Source: Prodigiosinella confusarubida (lineage in GTDB: Bacteria; Pseudomonadota; Gammaproteobacteria; Enterobacterales; Enterobacteriaceae). Taken from it: a stretch of DNA of 64,000 nucleotides. Position numbers and translations under genes: made by a program. The DNA is taken from the NCBI RefSeq assembly GCF_002847015.1, contig NZ_CP025085.1:1674001-1738000 (forward strand), written 5' to 3'. Positions 25,205 to 34,458 of this stretch are shown here, piece by piece; position 1 is the first letter of the stretch, and each line of letters begins with the position of its first letter. The notes under the pieces were generated by a model. That model had not been told where the DNA came from and made no database searches. It was given only the letters and a program-made list of their open reading frames with translations.

Positions 25205-26656
25205 ATGGCGAAAAAAACAGGAAGGTTCGCCACGGCGGATTCGTACGATAACTTTATTGCCCGCGTTGGCATGCAGCAACCGAACCAGCACGCTGCGTCT
25301 ACGTACAAGGCGAACTATACCAGCCGTAACCGCCTGCTTATTGAGTGGGCATATCGCTCGTCGTGGATCATTGGGGTGGCCGTTGACGCCATCCCCGACG
25401 ACATGACCAAAAAAGGCGTGCGCATTACCAGTGAGATTGACCCGAAGCGCCGCGGCATTCTGGAATCGAAGTTTGAAGAGCTTCAACTGTGGGATGCACT
25501 CAACGAGGCGCTGAAATGGTCACGGCTTTACGGTGGAGCGGGCGCACTGATTCTTATCGAAGGTCAGGCACCGTTAACCCCCCTTATCCTCGATAAAGTT
25601 GGCAAGGGAAGTTTCAAAGGTCTGGCGGTACTGGATCGCTGGATGCTTAACCCGCAGCTAGCGCGCCGCATTAAAACGCTGGGTCCAAACCTGGGTAAGC
25701 CTGAGTTTTATGACATCGTGACAACGGCACAGGGGTTACCCGCCTGGACGCTGCACCATTCTCGCCTGATTCGTATGGATGGTGTGAAACTGCCGTACCA
25801 GCAGAAAACAACCGAAAACGAGTGGGGTATGTCTGTCGTCGAGCGCATCTTTGACCGCCTGACTGCCTATGACAGTACCAGCGTTGGCGCAGCTCAGCTT
25901 GCCTACAAAGCACACCTTCGCACCGCAAAGATTAAAAAGCTGCGTGAAATAATTGCCATGGGAGGCAAGCCGTTTGAAGCACTTGTCAAACAGATGGACC
26001 TGGTGCGCCAGTTCCAGACCAACGAGGGTATGTCGCTTTTCGACGCGGAGGACACCTTTGAAACGCACTCATATTCGTTTGCCGGATTGTCTGACCTGCT
26101 GAGTGAGTTTAAAGAAGACATTGCCGGGGCCGTTGGAATCCCCCTGGTGCGTATGTTCCGACAATCCCCGAAAGGATTCTCTACGGGTGACGCTGACCTG
26201 GCTAACTACTATGGTGACGTGGGTACGCAGCAGGAACGCGACCTTCGCTCGCATATTCGCCTGTTGTTCGATGTCCTGCATCGCTCAGAGTTCGGCGAGC
26301 CATTGCCGGACGATTTCACCTTTGAATTTAACCCGCTCTGGCAGATGTCGGACGTTGACCGATCAACGGTCGCAACAAACACGGCTAACGCGCTGGCAAC
26401 GGCAGTTCGCGAATTGGGGATGTCTCCGGCGGCTGCGCTGACTGACCTGCGCGAAATGGCTGACGTTACCGGGATTGGGGCCAGCATTTCAGACGAGGAT
26501 ATAGAAAATGCCAAGTCTCAGTGGGAGGAGGCTGAATCTGAAACCGAACCTCCGCCGCAAATCGGAGCGACAGTACAGAAAGAGCCTACTGGCGATAGCC
26601 AACCAGATCGGCGAAATAGTGGCGGGTTCCTACGATGGTTCACAGGCAAGCGCTGA
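25205..26656 (+). CDS. Portal protein (DUF1073 type)
   Basis: A 483-residue portal. The core begins SRNRLLIEWAYRSSWIIGVA, with VDAIPDDMTKKGV just after, the DUF1073 signature. WGMSVVERIFDRL and ESPKGFSTG-like segment QSPKGFSTGDADLANYY follow. It would form the dodecameric DNA gate at one capsid vertex. The C-terminal 50 residues are disordered and overlap the head-morphogenesis gene by 149 bases. Start chosen at the ATG four bases after terL. Confidence 0.9.
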   Translation: MAKKTGRFATADSYDNFIARVGMQQPNQHAASTYKANYTSRNRLLIEWAYRSSWIIGVAVDAIPDDMTKKGVRITSEIDPKRRGILESKFEELQLWDALNEALKWSRLYGGAGALILIEGQAPLTPLILDKVGKGSFKGLAVLDRWMLNPQLARRIKTLGPNLGKPEFYDIVTTAQGLPAWTLHHSRLIRMDGVKLPYQQKTTENEWGMSVVERIFDRLTAYDSTSVGAAQLAYKAHLRTAKIKKLREIIAMGGKPFEALVKQMDLVRQFQTNEGMSLFDAEDTFETHSYSFAGLSDLLSEFKEDIAGAVGIPLVRMFRQSPKGFSTGDADLANYYGDVGTQQERDLRSHIRLLFDVLHRSEFGEPLPDDFTFEFNPLWQMSDVDRSTVATNTANALATAVRELGMSPAAALTDLREMADVTGIGASISDEDIENAKSQWEEAESETEPPPQIGATVQKEPTGDSQPDRRNSGGFLRWFTGKR

Positions 26657-27260
26657 TAAGACGGCTGCCACGTTGGTGGATTATTCAGAGCTAATCAGCA
26701 ACTGGGCTGAAATGGTCGGCAACAAGATGTTCGCCCAGGTCGAGAAGGAAGAGTGGAACCAGTGGCGATCAGTGTCAGAACAAATCTCTGTCGGGTTGCG
26801 CGACGTTGTCGGTAACACGCCAGTCGGGATGGTCGCGAAGGATATCGTGGCCCGTCAGGTTCAGTACATGAAGTCGTTACCGCTTGAAGCCGCTGGACGC
26901 GTTTCTGAGATTCAGGATCGGGCAATAGAAGCGGTTATTCGCGGTGAACGGCCCGATGCGCTGTACGAAATGATTATGGCCTCCGGTGATGTGGCAGCCA
27001 GTCGAGCGCAGATGATAGCGCGTACCGAGATTGGCAGGGCTACAGGCGCACTGACGCAAGCTCGCGCGCTTGCCGTTGGTTCTGAGGGCTACTGGTGGCG
27101 CATTGAAGGGGCAGGAACGAGACCATCACATCGCAAGATGAAAGATAAGTTTGTTCGCTGGGATGACCCACCGACCCTTGATGGCATGACTGGTCACGCC
27201 GGATGCTTGCCTAATTGCAAGTGCTGGTCAGAAGTTCAGATACCCGAGCCAAGAAAATAA
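26508..27260 (+). CDS. Head morphogenesis protein (SPP1 gp7 / Mu F family)
   Basis: A 250-residue minor head protein. ARTEIGRATGALTQARA near residue 170, followed by GYWWRIEGAGTRPSHRKM and the ending HAGCLPNCKCWSE, are the conserved blocks of the gp7/gpF family, including paired cysteines at the C-terminus. The start lies inside portal, so a long overlap is translated in two frames. These proteins are packaged in small numbers and help assemble the procapsid. Confidence 0.88.
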   Translation: MPSLSGRRLNLKPNLRRKSERQYRKSLLAIANQIGEIVAGSYDGSQASADKTAATLVDYSELISNWAEMVGNKMFAQVEKEEWNQWRSVSEQISVGLRDVVGNTPVGMVAKDIVARQVQYMKSLPLEAAGRVSEIQDRAIEAVIRGERPDALYEMIMASGDVAASRAQMIARTEIGRATGALTQARALAVGSEGYWWRIEGAGTRPSHRKMKDKFVRWDDPPTLDGMTGHAGCLPNCKCWSEVQIPEPRK

Positions 27261-27263
27261 CAG

Positions 27264-27292
27264 GTCGCCACTGAGCGGCCTTTTTTATTGCC
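27264..27292 (+). terminator. Intra-operon hairpin after the head morphogenesis gene
   Basis: GGTCGC-CACTGA-GCGGCC with a T6 run, three bases after the stop codon. If active it would lower transcription of the capsid genes; Q-type antitermination could override it. Confidence 0.65.
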
Positions 27293-27312
27293 CGCAATTC
27301 AGCAGGTAACCC

Positions 27313-28515
27313 ATGAAATATTTTTTTAAAACCCGCCTGGGGAATACCCGCTATCAACTGGCGGATGGCTCCGTTCTGTTTAAAGACGTGCCTATTGGCC
27401 GCACAGGCGAACAGGTCTATGGCGCGGAAGAGTTGCCAGAAATCGAGCCAGACAGCCAGGAGTTGATAGTCGTTCGCCGGACGCCGGAAGAGGTATTCAG
27501 CGAGCGCACGATCGCTTCGTTTGAGGGAATGGCCGTCACTATCGGTCACCCGAAAGACTTCAATGGCAACATAATTTTTGTCACGCCAGCCAACTGGCGA
27601 CAACTGGCAAACGGACACATTCAGAACGTCAGGCGCGGTAGCGGGGAAAATTCAGACCTTCAACTGGCTGACGTTATCGTAAAGACACCCGAAGCCATCC
27701 AGGCGGTGGAAGACGGTGACGATGAGGTGAGCTGCGGCTACGACGCAGATTACCGCCAAATCTCGCCGGGTATCGCGGAACAATACGCGATCACCGGTAA
27801 TCATCTGGCTTTAGTCCCTAACGGGCGGGCCGGTTCACGTTGCGCACTTGGAGATAGTATGCCAAACAAAGCCAAGAATTGGTGGGAGCGCCTCGTGCGC
27901 GCTCGTAAAACCAATGATGCCGCCGAAATGGCGAGCCTTATCGATAATCCGCCAGATACCGTTACCGGGGATGATGATGTCACATCCTCTATGACACCTG
28001 GTGGCGTGGTTATCAATCTTGCACCGCAAAACCCGCTGCCCGGTCCGGCATTGCCAGGTACTGGTGACGCAGAGGAAAACGTGCCCGCATGGGCGCAGGC
28101 CATCATTGCCCGTCTGGACAAGCTGGAAGGCCTGGAGAAACAGGAACAGCAGACCGGTGATGAGGATGCAGAAGAGAAGAAAGAGGAAGAAGGCAAAGTA
28201 ACCGGCGATGCCGCTTACCGGGCTGACCTCATTCAACCCGGCATCCAGTTACCTGAGAAAGCGAAACTGACAGCGTTCAAGCGTCAGGTTCTCACATCTG
28301 CCGATCAGTCTCTGGTACGTTCAATCGTTGGTGATGCTGATATCACCAAACTGAAAAAAGCTACGGTTGATATGGCGTTTAACGCCGTTTCTGAGTTGGC
28401 GAAAAACCGCAATACCAAAACTGCAGACAGCCTGCAAACGCAGACTGCCACCACTGTTAAAACCATTGCCAGCATGAATCAGGCTGCGCAGGACTTCTGG
28501 TCTAAACGAGGCTAA
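27313..28515 (+). CDS. DUF2213 prohead protease and scaffold-type protein
   Basis: A 400-residue protein. The first 180 residues are the DUF2213 domain ([14 protein letters not shown] with a probable catalytic His, [12 protein letters not shown] with a Ser-Cys turn, and [15 protein letters not shown]). From 200 to 300 the chain is acidic and helical, with [20 protein letters not shown], as expected for an internal scaffold. The combined layout suggests protease and scaffold in one chain, sitting directly before the capsid genes. Proteolytic activity is inferred. Confidence 0.8.
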   Translation: MKYFFKTRLGNTRYQLADGSVLFKDVPIGRTGEQVYGAEELPEIEPDSQELIVVRRTPEEVFSERTIASFEGMAVTIGHPKDFNGNIIFVTPANWRQLANGHIQNVRRGSGENSDLQLADVIVKTPEAIQAVEDGDDEVSCGYDADYRQISPGIAEQYAITGNHLALVPNGRAGSRCALGDSMPNKAKNWWERLVRARKTNDAAEMASLIDNPPDTVTGDDDVTSSMTPGGVVINLAPQNPLPGPALPGTGDAEENVPAWAQAIIARLDKLEGLEKQEQQTGDEDAEEKKEEEGKVTGDAAYRADLIQPGIQLPEKAKLTAFKRQVLTSADQSLVRSIVGDADITKLKKATVDMAFNAVSELAKNRNTKTADSLQTQTATTVKTIASMNQAAQDFWSKRG

Positions 28516-28518
28516 TCC

Positions 28519-29013
28519 ATGTCGAATACTTTTCTTTACCGGATGCCTGCTGGCATCGCCGGGGCAATTTCTCGTCCGCAGGATCTGACTGTAGAACCTC
28601 AGTTGCTGGACTCCACCAATCTTTTTTCTGCTTACGGTCTGGGCGGCAAGATTTCCTCAGGAAAATTCGTGCCAATCGCTGCGAGCGACACAGCGGCAGT
28701 GCTGGCGGGTATTTACGTTCGCCCGTATCCGACCGCCAGCCAGCCGGACAAAGTTCAGCAGGTAGGCAGTGGTAAAAACTTTACTGGCGATTCCCTGGTA
28801 CGCGGCTACGTCACGGTAAACCTTGGGGCTGATGCTTCGGGTGTTGCATTGCGCAGTCCGGTTTATATGCGCGTGGATACACCATCCGCATCCAGCCCTC
28901 TCGGCGCATTTCTTGCTGCCGCAGATGGTACGAACACCGTCCAGATCACTAACGCTTACTTCAATGGCCCGGGCGACACCAGCGGAAACATTGAACTGGC
29001 CTTTAATATTTAA
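28519..29013 (+). CDS. Capsid decoration or cement protein
   Basis: A 164-residue protein with an LTVEPQLLDSTNLFSAYGLG start and a beta-rich body (GKFVPIAASDTAAVLAGIYV), similar to structural cement proteins coded between scaffold and major capsid in related phages. Three bases separate it from the upstream gene and eleven from the capsid gene. I have no direct motif for cementing, so the role rests on size, composition and place. Confidence 0.65.
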   Translation: MSNTFLYRMPAGIAGAISRPQDLTVEPQLLDSTNLFSAYGLGGKISSGKFVPIAASDTAAVLAGIYVRPYPTASQPDKVQQVGSGKNFTGDSLVRGYVTVNLGADASGVALRSPVYMRVDTPSASSPLGAFLAAADGTNTVQITNAYFNGPGDTSGNIELAFNI

Positions 29014-29024
29014 GGAAATCGCAA

Positions 29025-29966
29025 ATGCCAATGACATTTGACCAGGCGACAGTCGACGGTACTGGTGCCTTTCTTATCCATGAACTGGAACGTCTCGATC
29101 AGACACTGAACCTGCCGCTGGTGAGTTATACCTGGTCGCGCGATATCCAGTTGCGCGAAGACGTTTCTATCGCTGATGAAATCAGTTCGTTCACCAACAC
29201 CACTTTTGCTGCTGCCGGTACACCGAATGCCAACGGTAAAAACTGGCTGAGCAAAATCCCTACCGCGATGGCTGGCGTTAACGTCGACATCGCAAAAACG
29301 GGTTTCCCGCTCACCTTATGGGGTATGGAGCTTGGCTGGACAGTGCCGGAATTGCAGGCTGCCGCACAGGTTGGGCGTCCTATCGACACCCAGAAGTATG
29401 ATGGCATGCAGCTCAAGTGGAACATGGACACCGACGAGCAAGTGTACACGGGCGATACAGGGCTTGGCGTAAAAGGCCTGTTGAACCTGTCTCAGGTGAC
29501 GCCGACAAATGCCGCCAAAACCTTCGCGACGTCCAGTCCTGACGAAATGCGGGACGCAATTAATGCTGGTCTGAGCGCGGCCTGGGTTAACTCCTCTTAC
29601 ACGATGGTTCCTACTGATCTGCTTTTGCCTCCAGCGCAGTTCTCGCTGCTGGCAAGCACCATTGTTTCCAGTGCAGGTAACCAGTCACTGCTGACTTATC
29701 TTGAAACCAACACTATCGCGTATCACCAGAACGGGCGTCCTCTGAATATCCGTCCGGTGAAATGGGCAATAGGTCGTGGTGTATCGAACTCTGACCGCAT
29801 GTCGTTCTACACCAATGACAAGAAATACGTTCGATTCCCGATGGTTCCACTGATGAGCGTCCCGATCCAGTATCGTGGCCTGTACCAGTTGGTGACCTAC
29901 TACGGCAAGTTGGGTGCAGTAGAGCCGGTTTATCCGGAAACGCTGGCGTACGTTGACGGCATCTAA
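29025..29966 (+). CDS. Major capsid protein (DUF2184 family)
   Basis: A 313-residue protein with the DUF2184 pattern: FLIHELERLDQTLNLPLVSY at the start, DISSFTN-like DEISSFTNTTFAA, then GFPLTLWGMELGWTVPELQA near residue 95 and SLLTYLETNTIAYHQNG near 225. These are the capsid proteins of phages with DUF1073 portals, assumed to have the HK97 fold. It is not preceded by an obvious cleaved delta domain; scaffolding is supplied by the 27313-28515 product. Confidence 0.88.
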   Translation: MPMTFDQATVDGTGAFLIHELERLDQTLNLPLVSYTWSRDIQLREDVSIADEISSFTNTTFAAAGTPNANGKNWLSKIPTAMAGVNVDIAKTGFPLTLWGMELGWTVPELQAAAQVGRPIDTQKYDGMQLKWNMDTDEQVYTGDTGLGVKGLLNLSQVTPTNAAKTFATSSPDEMRDAINAGLSAAWVNSSYTMVPTDLLLPPAQFSLLASTIVSSAGNQSLLTYLETNTIAYHQNGRPLNIRPVKWAIGRGVSNSDRMSFYTNDKKYVRFPMVPLMSVPIQYRGLYQLVTYYGKLGAVEPVYPETLAYVDGI

Positions 29967-30005
29967 TCCGCAGCGGCCCGAAAGGGCCGTTCATGAGGAC
30001 TGGCA

Positions 30006-30287
30006 ATGAAAAAGATTTACGTACTAGCTCCGTTTAATTTCAATAACGGCAGCGAGCAAAAGCATTTCTCAGTGGGTTTCCATGAAGTGGATGATGATGT
30101 AGCCGATCACTGGTTCGTTAAAGCGCACTGCTCACCTAACGGCGAAGCGCCGACCGTGGCGGATGACCCGCGTATTGCGGATCTGGAATCGCAACTCACC
30201 GATAAAGACGTGAAGATTGCCGAGCTGGAAGCGAAACTGACGGAGGCCACTACCAATGGCAAGAAATCAAAGCCTGCCGACGCCTGA
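30006..30287 (+). CDS. STY1053-type phage protein (93 aa)
   Basis: A small protein between the major capsid and head-tail genes. The first 55 residues are globular ([18 protein letters not shown]), and the last 35 form a coiled coil ([20 protein letters not shown]). It resembles STY1053-like proteins of Salmonella prophages. The last 32 bases overlap the DUF4054 gene. A GAGG site precedes ATG 30006. Confidence 0.65.
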   Translation: MKKIYVLAPFNFNNGSEQKHFSVGFHEVDDDVADHWFVKAHCSPNGEAPTVADDPRIADLESQLTDKDVKIAELEAKLTEATTNGKKSKPADA

Positions 30288-30675
30288 TTTTTTCCGACAA
30301 ACCTTTCCGCAGTTCTCTGACACAACCACTTATCCCGATACTGTTGTTCAGATGCGCCTGACATTGGTTGATGCGATGATGAGCGAAAGCCGGTTTGGCA
30401 CTGATGTTTTCCCTTATGTCGCAGGCCTGTTTGTTGCGCATTATTTAGCTCTGTCTGCGGTGGATAACCGCTCCGTTGCTACTGGCGGAGCGGGCGGGAT
30501 TAACACCGGGATTATGACGGCTAAGTCCGTGGACAAGGTCAGTGCCAGTTATGACGCCAGCAACACGCTGAATCCTGATGCGGGTTTCTGGAATAACACC
30601 CGTTACGGTTCTGAGTTCTGGGAATACCTGATGATATTCGGTGCCGGAGCAATTCAACTGGGAATACCGGAATGA
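30256..30675 (+). CDS. Head-tail adaptor (DUF4054)
   Basis: A 139-residue protein with the DUF4054 blocks [11 protein letters not shown] near residue 12, [10 protein letters not shown] near 60, and [11 protein letters not shown] then [14 protein letters not shown]. Such adaptors bind the portal ring and start the connector. It overlaps the STY1053-like gene at its start and the next gene at its stop (ATGA). Confidence 0.85.
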   Translation: MARNQSLPTPDFFRQTFPQFSDTTTYPDTVVQMRLTLVDAMMSESRFGTDVFPYVAGLFVAHYLALSAVDNRSVATGGAGGINTGIMTAKSVDKVSASYDASNTLNPDAGFWNNTRYGSEFWEYLMIFGAGAIQLGIPE

Positions 30676-31289
30676 AAAGCGGCCTGACGGTAACGACGGA
30701 TAATGCTGACTCAGTGCTTGCTGCACTAAAGAAACTTTCTGGTATGGATGTGCTTGTAGGTATACCAGAGGGTAACGCCGCGCGAGAGGACGGTGCGCCA
30801 TTTAATAATGCTGAGTTGGGGTATCTCCATTCTACGGGCGCAACGATTCTTATCCCTGAGCACACCACAACGATTTATCGACAGGTGGATGCCAATGGGG
30901 ATTTGAAGAATGGTGGCCGCTTTGTAAAAGCAAAAAAAAGCAATATTGCCACCACTCATACGGTTAAAGCGCAGGTTGTGACGCTGCCACCCCGCCCGTT
31001 TCTTGATATCGGTATTGAAGATACCCGCGAACGCACAACAGAACACCTCAAAGCCTCAGCGGGTCTGGCGCTGGAGGGCAATACTGCTGGCGCACAGAAA
31101 GAACTGGAGAGAGCTGGAATTATCGCTTCCGATGGCGCTAAAAAGGTCATCAGCGACGGCGACCGATTGCAGTCGCTGTCTGATAAAACACTTCAGGCGC
31201 GCCGTGCTCAGGGATTACCTGGCGATAAGCCGCTTTACGCCCACGGCTATCTGCTGCGTTCGATAACCTACGTGGTAAGGAGCAAGTAA
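30672..31289 (+). CDS. Head-tail connector or tail completion protein (205 aa)
   Basis: Contains [16 protein letters not shown] and [16 protein letters not shown], followed by [15 protein letters not shown], the pattern of phage neck or minor tail proteins related to Mu virion morphogenesis and HK97 gp10 families. It overlaps its neighbours by four bases at the start and one base at the end, so the connector genes are tightly coupled. The precise position in the neck is not known. Confidence 0.65.
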   Translation: MKSGLTVTTDNADSVLAALKKLSGMDVLVGIPEGNAAREDGAPFNNAELGYLHSTGATILIPEHTTTIYRQVDANGDLKNGGRFVKAKKSNIATTHTVKAQVVTLPPRPFLDIGIEDTRERTTEHLKASAGLALEGNTAGAQKELERAGIIASDGAKKVISDGDRLQSLSDKTLQARRAQGLPGDKPLYAHGYLLRSITYVVRSK

Positions 31290-31675
31290 TGCCGTTTCTC
31301 GACGTATCAGAGGTGCTGCTGGATCCGGATTTTGTGGATACCACGCTTGTTTGTCACCGTAACACCCAGACCACGGATGACGACAATTTCCCTGTTAACA
31401 CGCCGGCTGACCACCCGTTCTCAGGTGTTGTTACTGTTGACCGGTCACTGGAAACCAAACGCATGGCCGCCGGACAGAACATTAACGGCGCTATTCTCAT
31501 CGTGACCCAGTTCCGGCTCACGCAGGGGCAAACTGGACTTGACGCTGATATCGTGACTTATCGCGGGCGTGGATATCGGGTGACCTTCGTTGATCCCTAC
31601 ACGGCGTACGGTGCCGGATTCGTTCAGGCGCATTGTGAGCTGATGGACTTTGACGGAGGGACGCCAGTTGAGTAA
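31289..31675 (+). CDS. Phage neck/head completion protein (128 aa)
   Basis: A beta-rich 128-residue protein (FVDTTLVCHRNTQ, GYRVTFVDPYTAYGAGFVQ, ending HCELMDFDGGTPVE). Its location between the gp10-like and neck terminator genes and its size indicate a head-tail joining role. Start overlaps the previous stop by one base. The family is not recognised with certainty. Confidence 0.6.
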   Translation: MPFLDVSEVLLDPDFVDTTLVCHRNTQTTDDDNFPVNTPADHPFSGVVTVDRSLETKRMAAGQNINGAILIVTQFRLTQGQTGLDADIVTYRGRGYRVTFVDPYTAYGAGFVQAHCELMDFDGGTPVE

Positions 31676-32219
31676 TGACAGCACAGCACCGGGCTACCTG
31701 ACGCCAGTTGGCGATGCTCCGGAATATGACGAAGAGCTGGAGCGAGAAATCAGTCGCTGGATACGCGGCGTCACGGGAATTGATGCAAAATTGGTCTTTC
31801 CCCGATGGACTGATCCGCAATCCTCCATCCCTAAAAACGGCATAACGTGGGTAGGCTTTGGTATCACGACCAATCCCTTACCTGACACGCCAGCAAACGT
31901 TCAGGTCAGCGAAGAAAACAGCGAACAGTGGACATGGGAACAGGTCACTGTGTTGTGCTGCTTTTACGGTCCTCATGGCTCTGGTATGGCGTCACTTTTC
32001 CGTGCTGGCATTGCCGTAGAGCAAAATCAGGACACTCTTCGCCAGGCAGCAGGATTGTCTCTATTGGAGTTCGGGGAAATTTTTAACCTCCCGGAATTAA
32101 TCAATAACCAGTGGGTGCGCCGGTACGACATTACCGTAACGCTGTTGCGCAAAAACACCCGCACTTACAACGTAAAATCAATCCTCATTCCTAACGTAGA
32201 AATCATCACCGGAGATTAA
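31668..32219 (+). CDS. Neck/tail terminator protein
   Basis: About 183 residues from TTG 31668, which is placed eight bases after a GGAGG site; a more distant TTG at 31650 is less well placed. IPKNGITWVGFGITTNPLPD and VQVSEENSEQWTWEQVTVLC fit the LIC_12616-type phage neck terminator family. It would cap the tail tube and sheath at the head. It overlaps the preceding gene by eight bases and ends just before the sheath gene. Confidence 0.7.
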   Translation: MSNDSTAPGYLTPVGDAPEYDEELEREISRWIRGVTGIDAKLVFPRWTDPQSSIPKNGITWVGFGITTNPLPDTPANVQVSEENSEQWTWEQVTVLCCFYGPHGSGMASLFRAGIAVEQNQDTLRQAAGLSLLEFGEIFNLPELINNQWVRRYDITVTLLRKNTRTYNVKSILIPNVEIITGD

Positions 32220-32221
32220 TC

Positions 32222-33376
32222 ATGGTGCAGAAAAGTCTGCCATTAAGTCGCGTCACAAATGTGACAGTGACTCTCTCCGCCCGTGCAGCGCAGGGCCGAA
32301 ATTTTGGCTCCATGCTTATTCTGGGCGATTCAACTGTTATTCCGATCGCAGAGCGCCTGCGCCTTTACTCCAGTGCTGATGATATCGGCGACGATTTCGG
32401 GGTGGACAGCGAAGAGTATAAAGCCGCTGTTATCTGGTTTTCCCAGTCTCCACAGCCCACTCAGGTTTATGTCGGGCGCTGGGTGAAAACACTGGACGTA
32501 GCCGAAGCCGGTGAGGTTGAAACTCTGCTGCAAGCTGTAAATGCGCTGATGGACTTCAACAGCTGGTACGGTCTGCATCTGGCTGTGCCGGAAGCGGATT
32601 ATCCTACTGATACCGACATTATCAGTGTGGCTGCCGCTATCGAAGCTGCGAGCGTTTCCCGCATTTTCGGCATCACTACCAATGAAGCCGATACGCTGGT
32701 GGCCGCAACTACAACCGATCTGTCGTCGAAGCTGAAAGCGGCCAAATACAGCCGTACGTTTATCCAGTATTCGACCAGCAGCCGCTATGCCGCGCTGTCG
32801 GCGTTCGCGCGCGCATTCACTGTCGACTTCACCGCCAGCAACACCACGATCACCCTGAAATTTAAACAGGAGCCGGGTGTCACGTATGAAACGCTGACAA
32901 TCAGCCAGGCCAACAACCTTGAGGTGAAGAACTGTAACGTTTACGTGTACTACGAAAACGACACGGCGATTCTGGAGCAGGGTGTGATGTCGAACGGCGA
33001 TTTCTTCGATGAGCGCCACGGCCTCGACTGGCTGCAAAATGCAGTGCAGACCGCAGATTTCAACACGCTTTATACCAGCACCACAAAAATTCCGCAGACC
33101 GATGCGGGTACAACCACCCGAATAGCAAACATTGAGGCAGTGCTGGACAAAGCGGTCAATAACGGTCTGTTTGCGCCAGGCGTCTGGACAGGAGGCCCAC
33201 TGGGTGTGATTTCTACAGGGGATACCCTCACTAAGGGATATTACATCTATGCCGAAAGCGTGGCTGACCAGTTGCAGGTTGACCGCGAAGCGCGCAAAGG
33301 AGTGCCGATTCAGGTGCTCGCGAAACTGGCCGGAGCCGTGCATTACGGTTCCGTTGCAATCACTGTGGTGCGCTAA
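32222..33376 (+). CDS. Tail sheath protein (DUF3383)
   Basis: A 384-residue DUF3383 protein: LSRVTNVTVTLSARAAQGRN at the start, FGSMLILGDS, WFSQSPQPTQVYVGRW near residue 75, and the C-terminal KGVPIQVLAKLAGAVHYG. DUF3383 proteins are the sheath of a class of myoviruses, and the tube gene follows ten bases later, the usual sheath-tube order. It identifies the prophage as having a contractile tail. Confidence 0.85.
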   Translation: MVQKSLPLSRVTNVTVTLSARAAQGRNFGSMLILGDSTVIPIAERLRLYSSADDIGDDFGVDSEEYKAAVIWFSQSPQPTQVYVGRWVKTLDVAEAGEVETLLQAVNALMDFNSWYGLHLAVPEADYPTDTDIISVAAAIEAASVSRIFGITTNEADTLVAATTTDLSSKLKAAKYSRTFIQYSTSSRYAALSAFARAFTVDFTASNTTITLKFKQEPGVTYETLTISQANNLEVKNCNVYVYYENDTAILEQGVMSNGDFFDERHGLDWLQNAVQTADFNTLYTSTTKIPQTDAGTTTRIANIEAVLDKAVNNGLFAPGVWTGGPLGVISTGDTLTKGYYIYAESVADQLQVDREARKGVPIQVLAKLAGAVHYGSVAITVVR

Positions 33377-33385
33377 GGGGGCAGC

Positions 33386-33826
33386 ATGTCTACTTATTCT
33401 TTTATGGATGTTTCCGTCACGCTGGTAGGACCGACCGGATCTATTGATTTGGGGTATGGATCAGCTAACTCCAACGAAGGTGTAACGGTATCCTACGCTG
33501 AAGCGAAAAACACCATGACGGTTGGCGCTGACGGTGAAGTGATGCACAGCCTGCACGCAGGTAAGTCAGGTACCATTACAGTTAACCTGCTTAAAATATC
33601 ACCAGTTAACAAAAAGCTGAACCTGGCTTATAACGCCCAGTCCCTTTCCTCCGCTACATGGGGAAATAACATCATCGTGATCCGCAACAAAGTCAGTGGC
33701 GACACCATCACGGCACGCAGCTGCGCATTCCAGAAACACCCGGATATTGTTAACGCAAATGTCGGTAATAATAACGTTTGGGTATTCGACTGCGGCAAGA
33801 TCGACCCTCTTCTCGGGGAGTATTAA
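33386..33826 (+). CDS. Tail tube protein (DUF3277)
   Basis: A 146-residue protein with the DUF3277 pattern SFMDVSVTLVGPTGSIDLG, SMHAG-like MHSLHAGKSGTITVNLLK and TITARSCAFQKHPDI. This family forms the inner tube beneath a DUF3383 sheath. A GGGGG site precedes the ATG. It directly precedes the tail assembly chaperone gene. Confidence 0.85.
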   Translation: MSTYSFMDVSVTLVGPTGSIDLGYGSANSNEGVTVSYAEAKNTMTVGADGEVMHSLHAGKSGTITVNLLKISPVNKKLNLAYNAQSLSSATWGNNIIVIRNKVSGDTITARSCAFQKHPDIVNANVGNNNVWVFDCGKIDPLLGEY

Positions 33827-33829
33827 CAG

Positions 33830-34276
33830 ATGGAATTTACTATCAACAGCGTGGAATATCGCGCCGCGAAACTCAGCGTTTTTGAACAGTTGAAAGTGTC
33901 CCGTAAGGTGTTGCCGCTGATCGCAAAAATTGTGTCAGATGTGGCCCTGCTGAAAAATACGCTGAAAGACAAAAAGCCTGGTCAGGAAGAGATCTTCAAG
34001 ACGCTTGAAACAGTGCTGCCGAAGATAGCCGATGCGTTGGCAGAAATGCCGGATGAAAGCGTAGATGCGATCTTGCATCCCTGCCTGAAAGTGGTTTCAC
34101 GTAAAAGCGCGATGGGTAACTGGACGCCGATTTTCAGCGATGGTGTGCTGATGTTCGACGATATCGACCTCTTTGCGATGCTCGGCATCGCTGCGCGTGT
34201 GGTGGGCGATAACCTCGGAAATTTTTTGCGCGCACTCCCTACGAGCGAGACAGTCACCTCGGTGGATCAGGCCTGA
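33830..34276 (+). CDS. Tail assembly chaperone, short form
   Basis: A 148-residue helical protein (RAAKLSVFEQLKVSRKVLPL at the start, LFAMLGIAARVVGDNLGNF near 118). It lies between tube and tape measure, where assembly chaperones coat the tape measure. A run A-AAT-TTT-TTG at codons 130-133 allows a -1 shift into an open frame that extends to 34458. See the next entry. Confidence 0.78.
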   Translation: MEFTINSVEYRAAKLSVFEQLKVSRKVLPLIAKIVSDVALLKNTLKDKKPGQEEIFKTLETVLPKIADALAEMPDESVDAILHPCLKVVSRKSAMGNWTPIFSDGVLMFDDIDLFAMLGIAARVVGDNLGNFLRALPTSETVTSVDQA

Positions 34277-34458
34277 CGCTTAATGCTTTGCCTGACGGCG
34301 AAGACTTTCTCATGCGCCCGGTGCACGCCGGGTATATCCCCTATACCGCACTGAAAGACGGCTCTGTTGATTTGGCCGATATCGCACGCATGAATGACTG
34401 GCTTGATGTCAACGCAGATAACAAAGCCCGTATCCAGCAATGGGAGAAAGACCAGTGA
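34213..34458 (+). CDS. Chaperone extension reached by -1 frameshift (DUF6889-like)
   Basis: The -1 frame is open from 34213 to the stop at 34456-34458. A slip on AAATTTTTT at 34219-34227 would add 77 residues and give a fusion of about 209 residues. The extension contains LTLNALPDGEDFLMRPVHAG and SVDLADIARMNDWLDV, which reads as real protein and resembles small DUF6889-type proteins coded here in related phages. An ATG at 34312 could instead start a separate 48-residue protein, but its ribosome-binding site is poor. The tape-measure GTG overlaps its stop. Confidence 0.6.
   Translation, partial: PRKFFARTPYERDSHLGGSGLTLNALPDGEDFLMRPVHAGYIPYTALKDGSVDLADIARMNDWLDVNADNKARIQQWEKDQ

Noticed and set aside
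27264..27292. End of the late operon
   Set aside because: The hairpin is plausible as a terminator, but capsid genes follow directly without a promoter, so it is probably read through under late antitermination.
29971..29990. Terminator after the major capsid gene
   Set aside because: A GGCCCGAAAGGGCC hairpin is present but lacks a T-run; more likely an mRNA stability or attenuation hairpin, and I cannot decide.
32330..33343. Minus-strand open frame of 337 codons opposite the sheath gene
   Set aside because: It is an antisense shadow of the DUF3383 gene, whose assignment is secure; composition is Cys/His-rich as typical for shadows.
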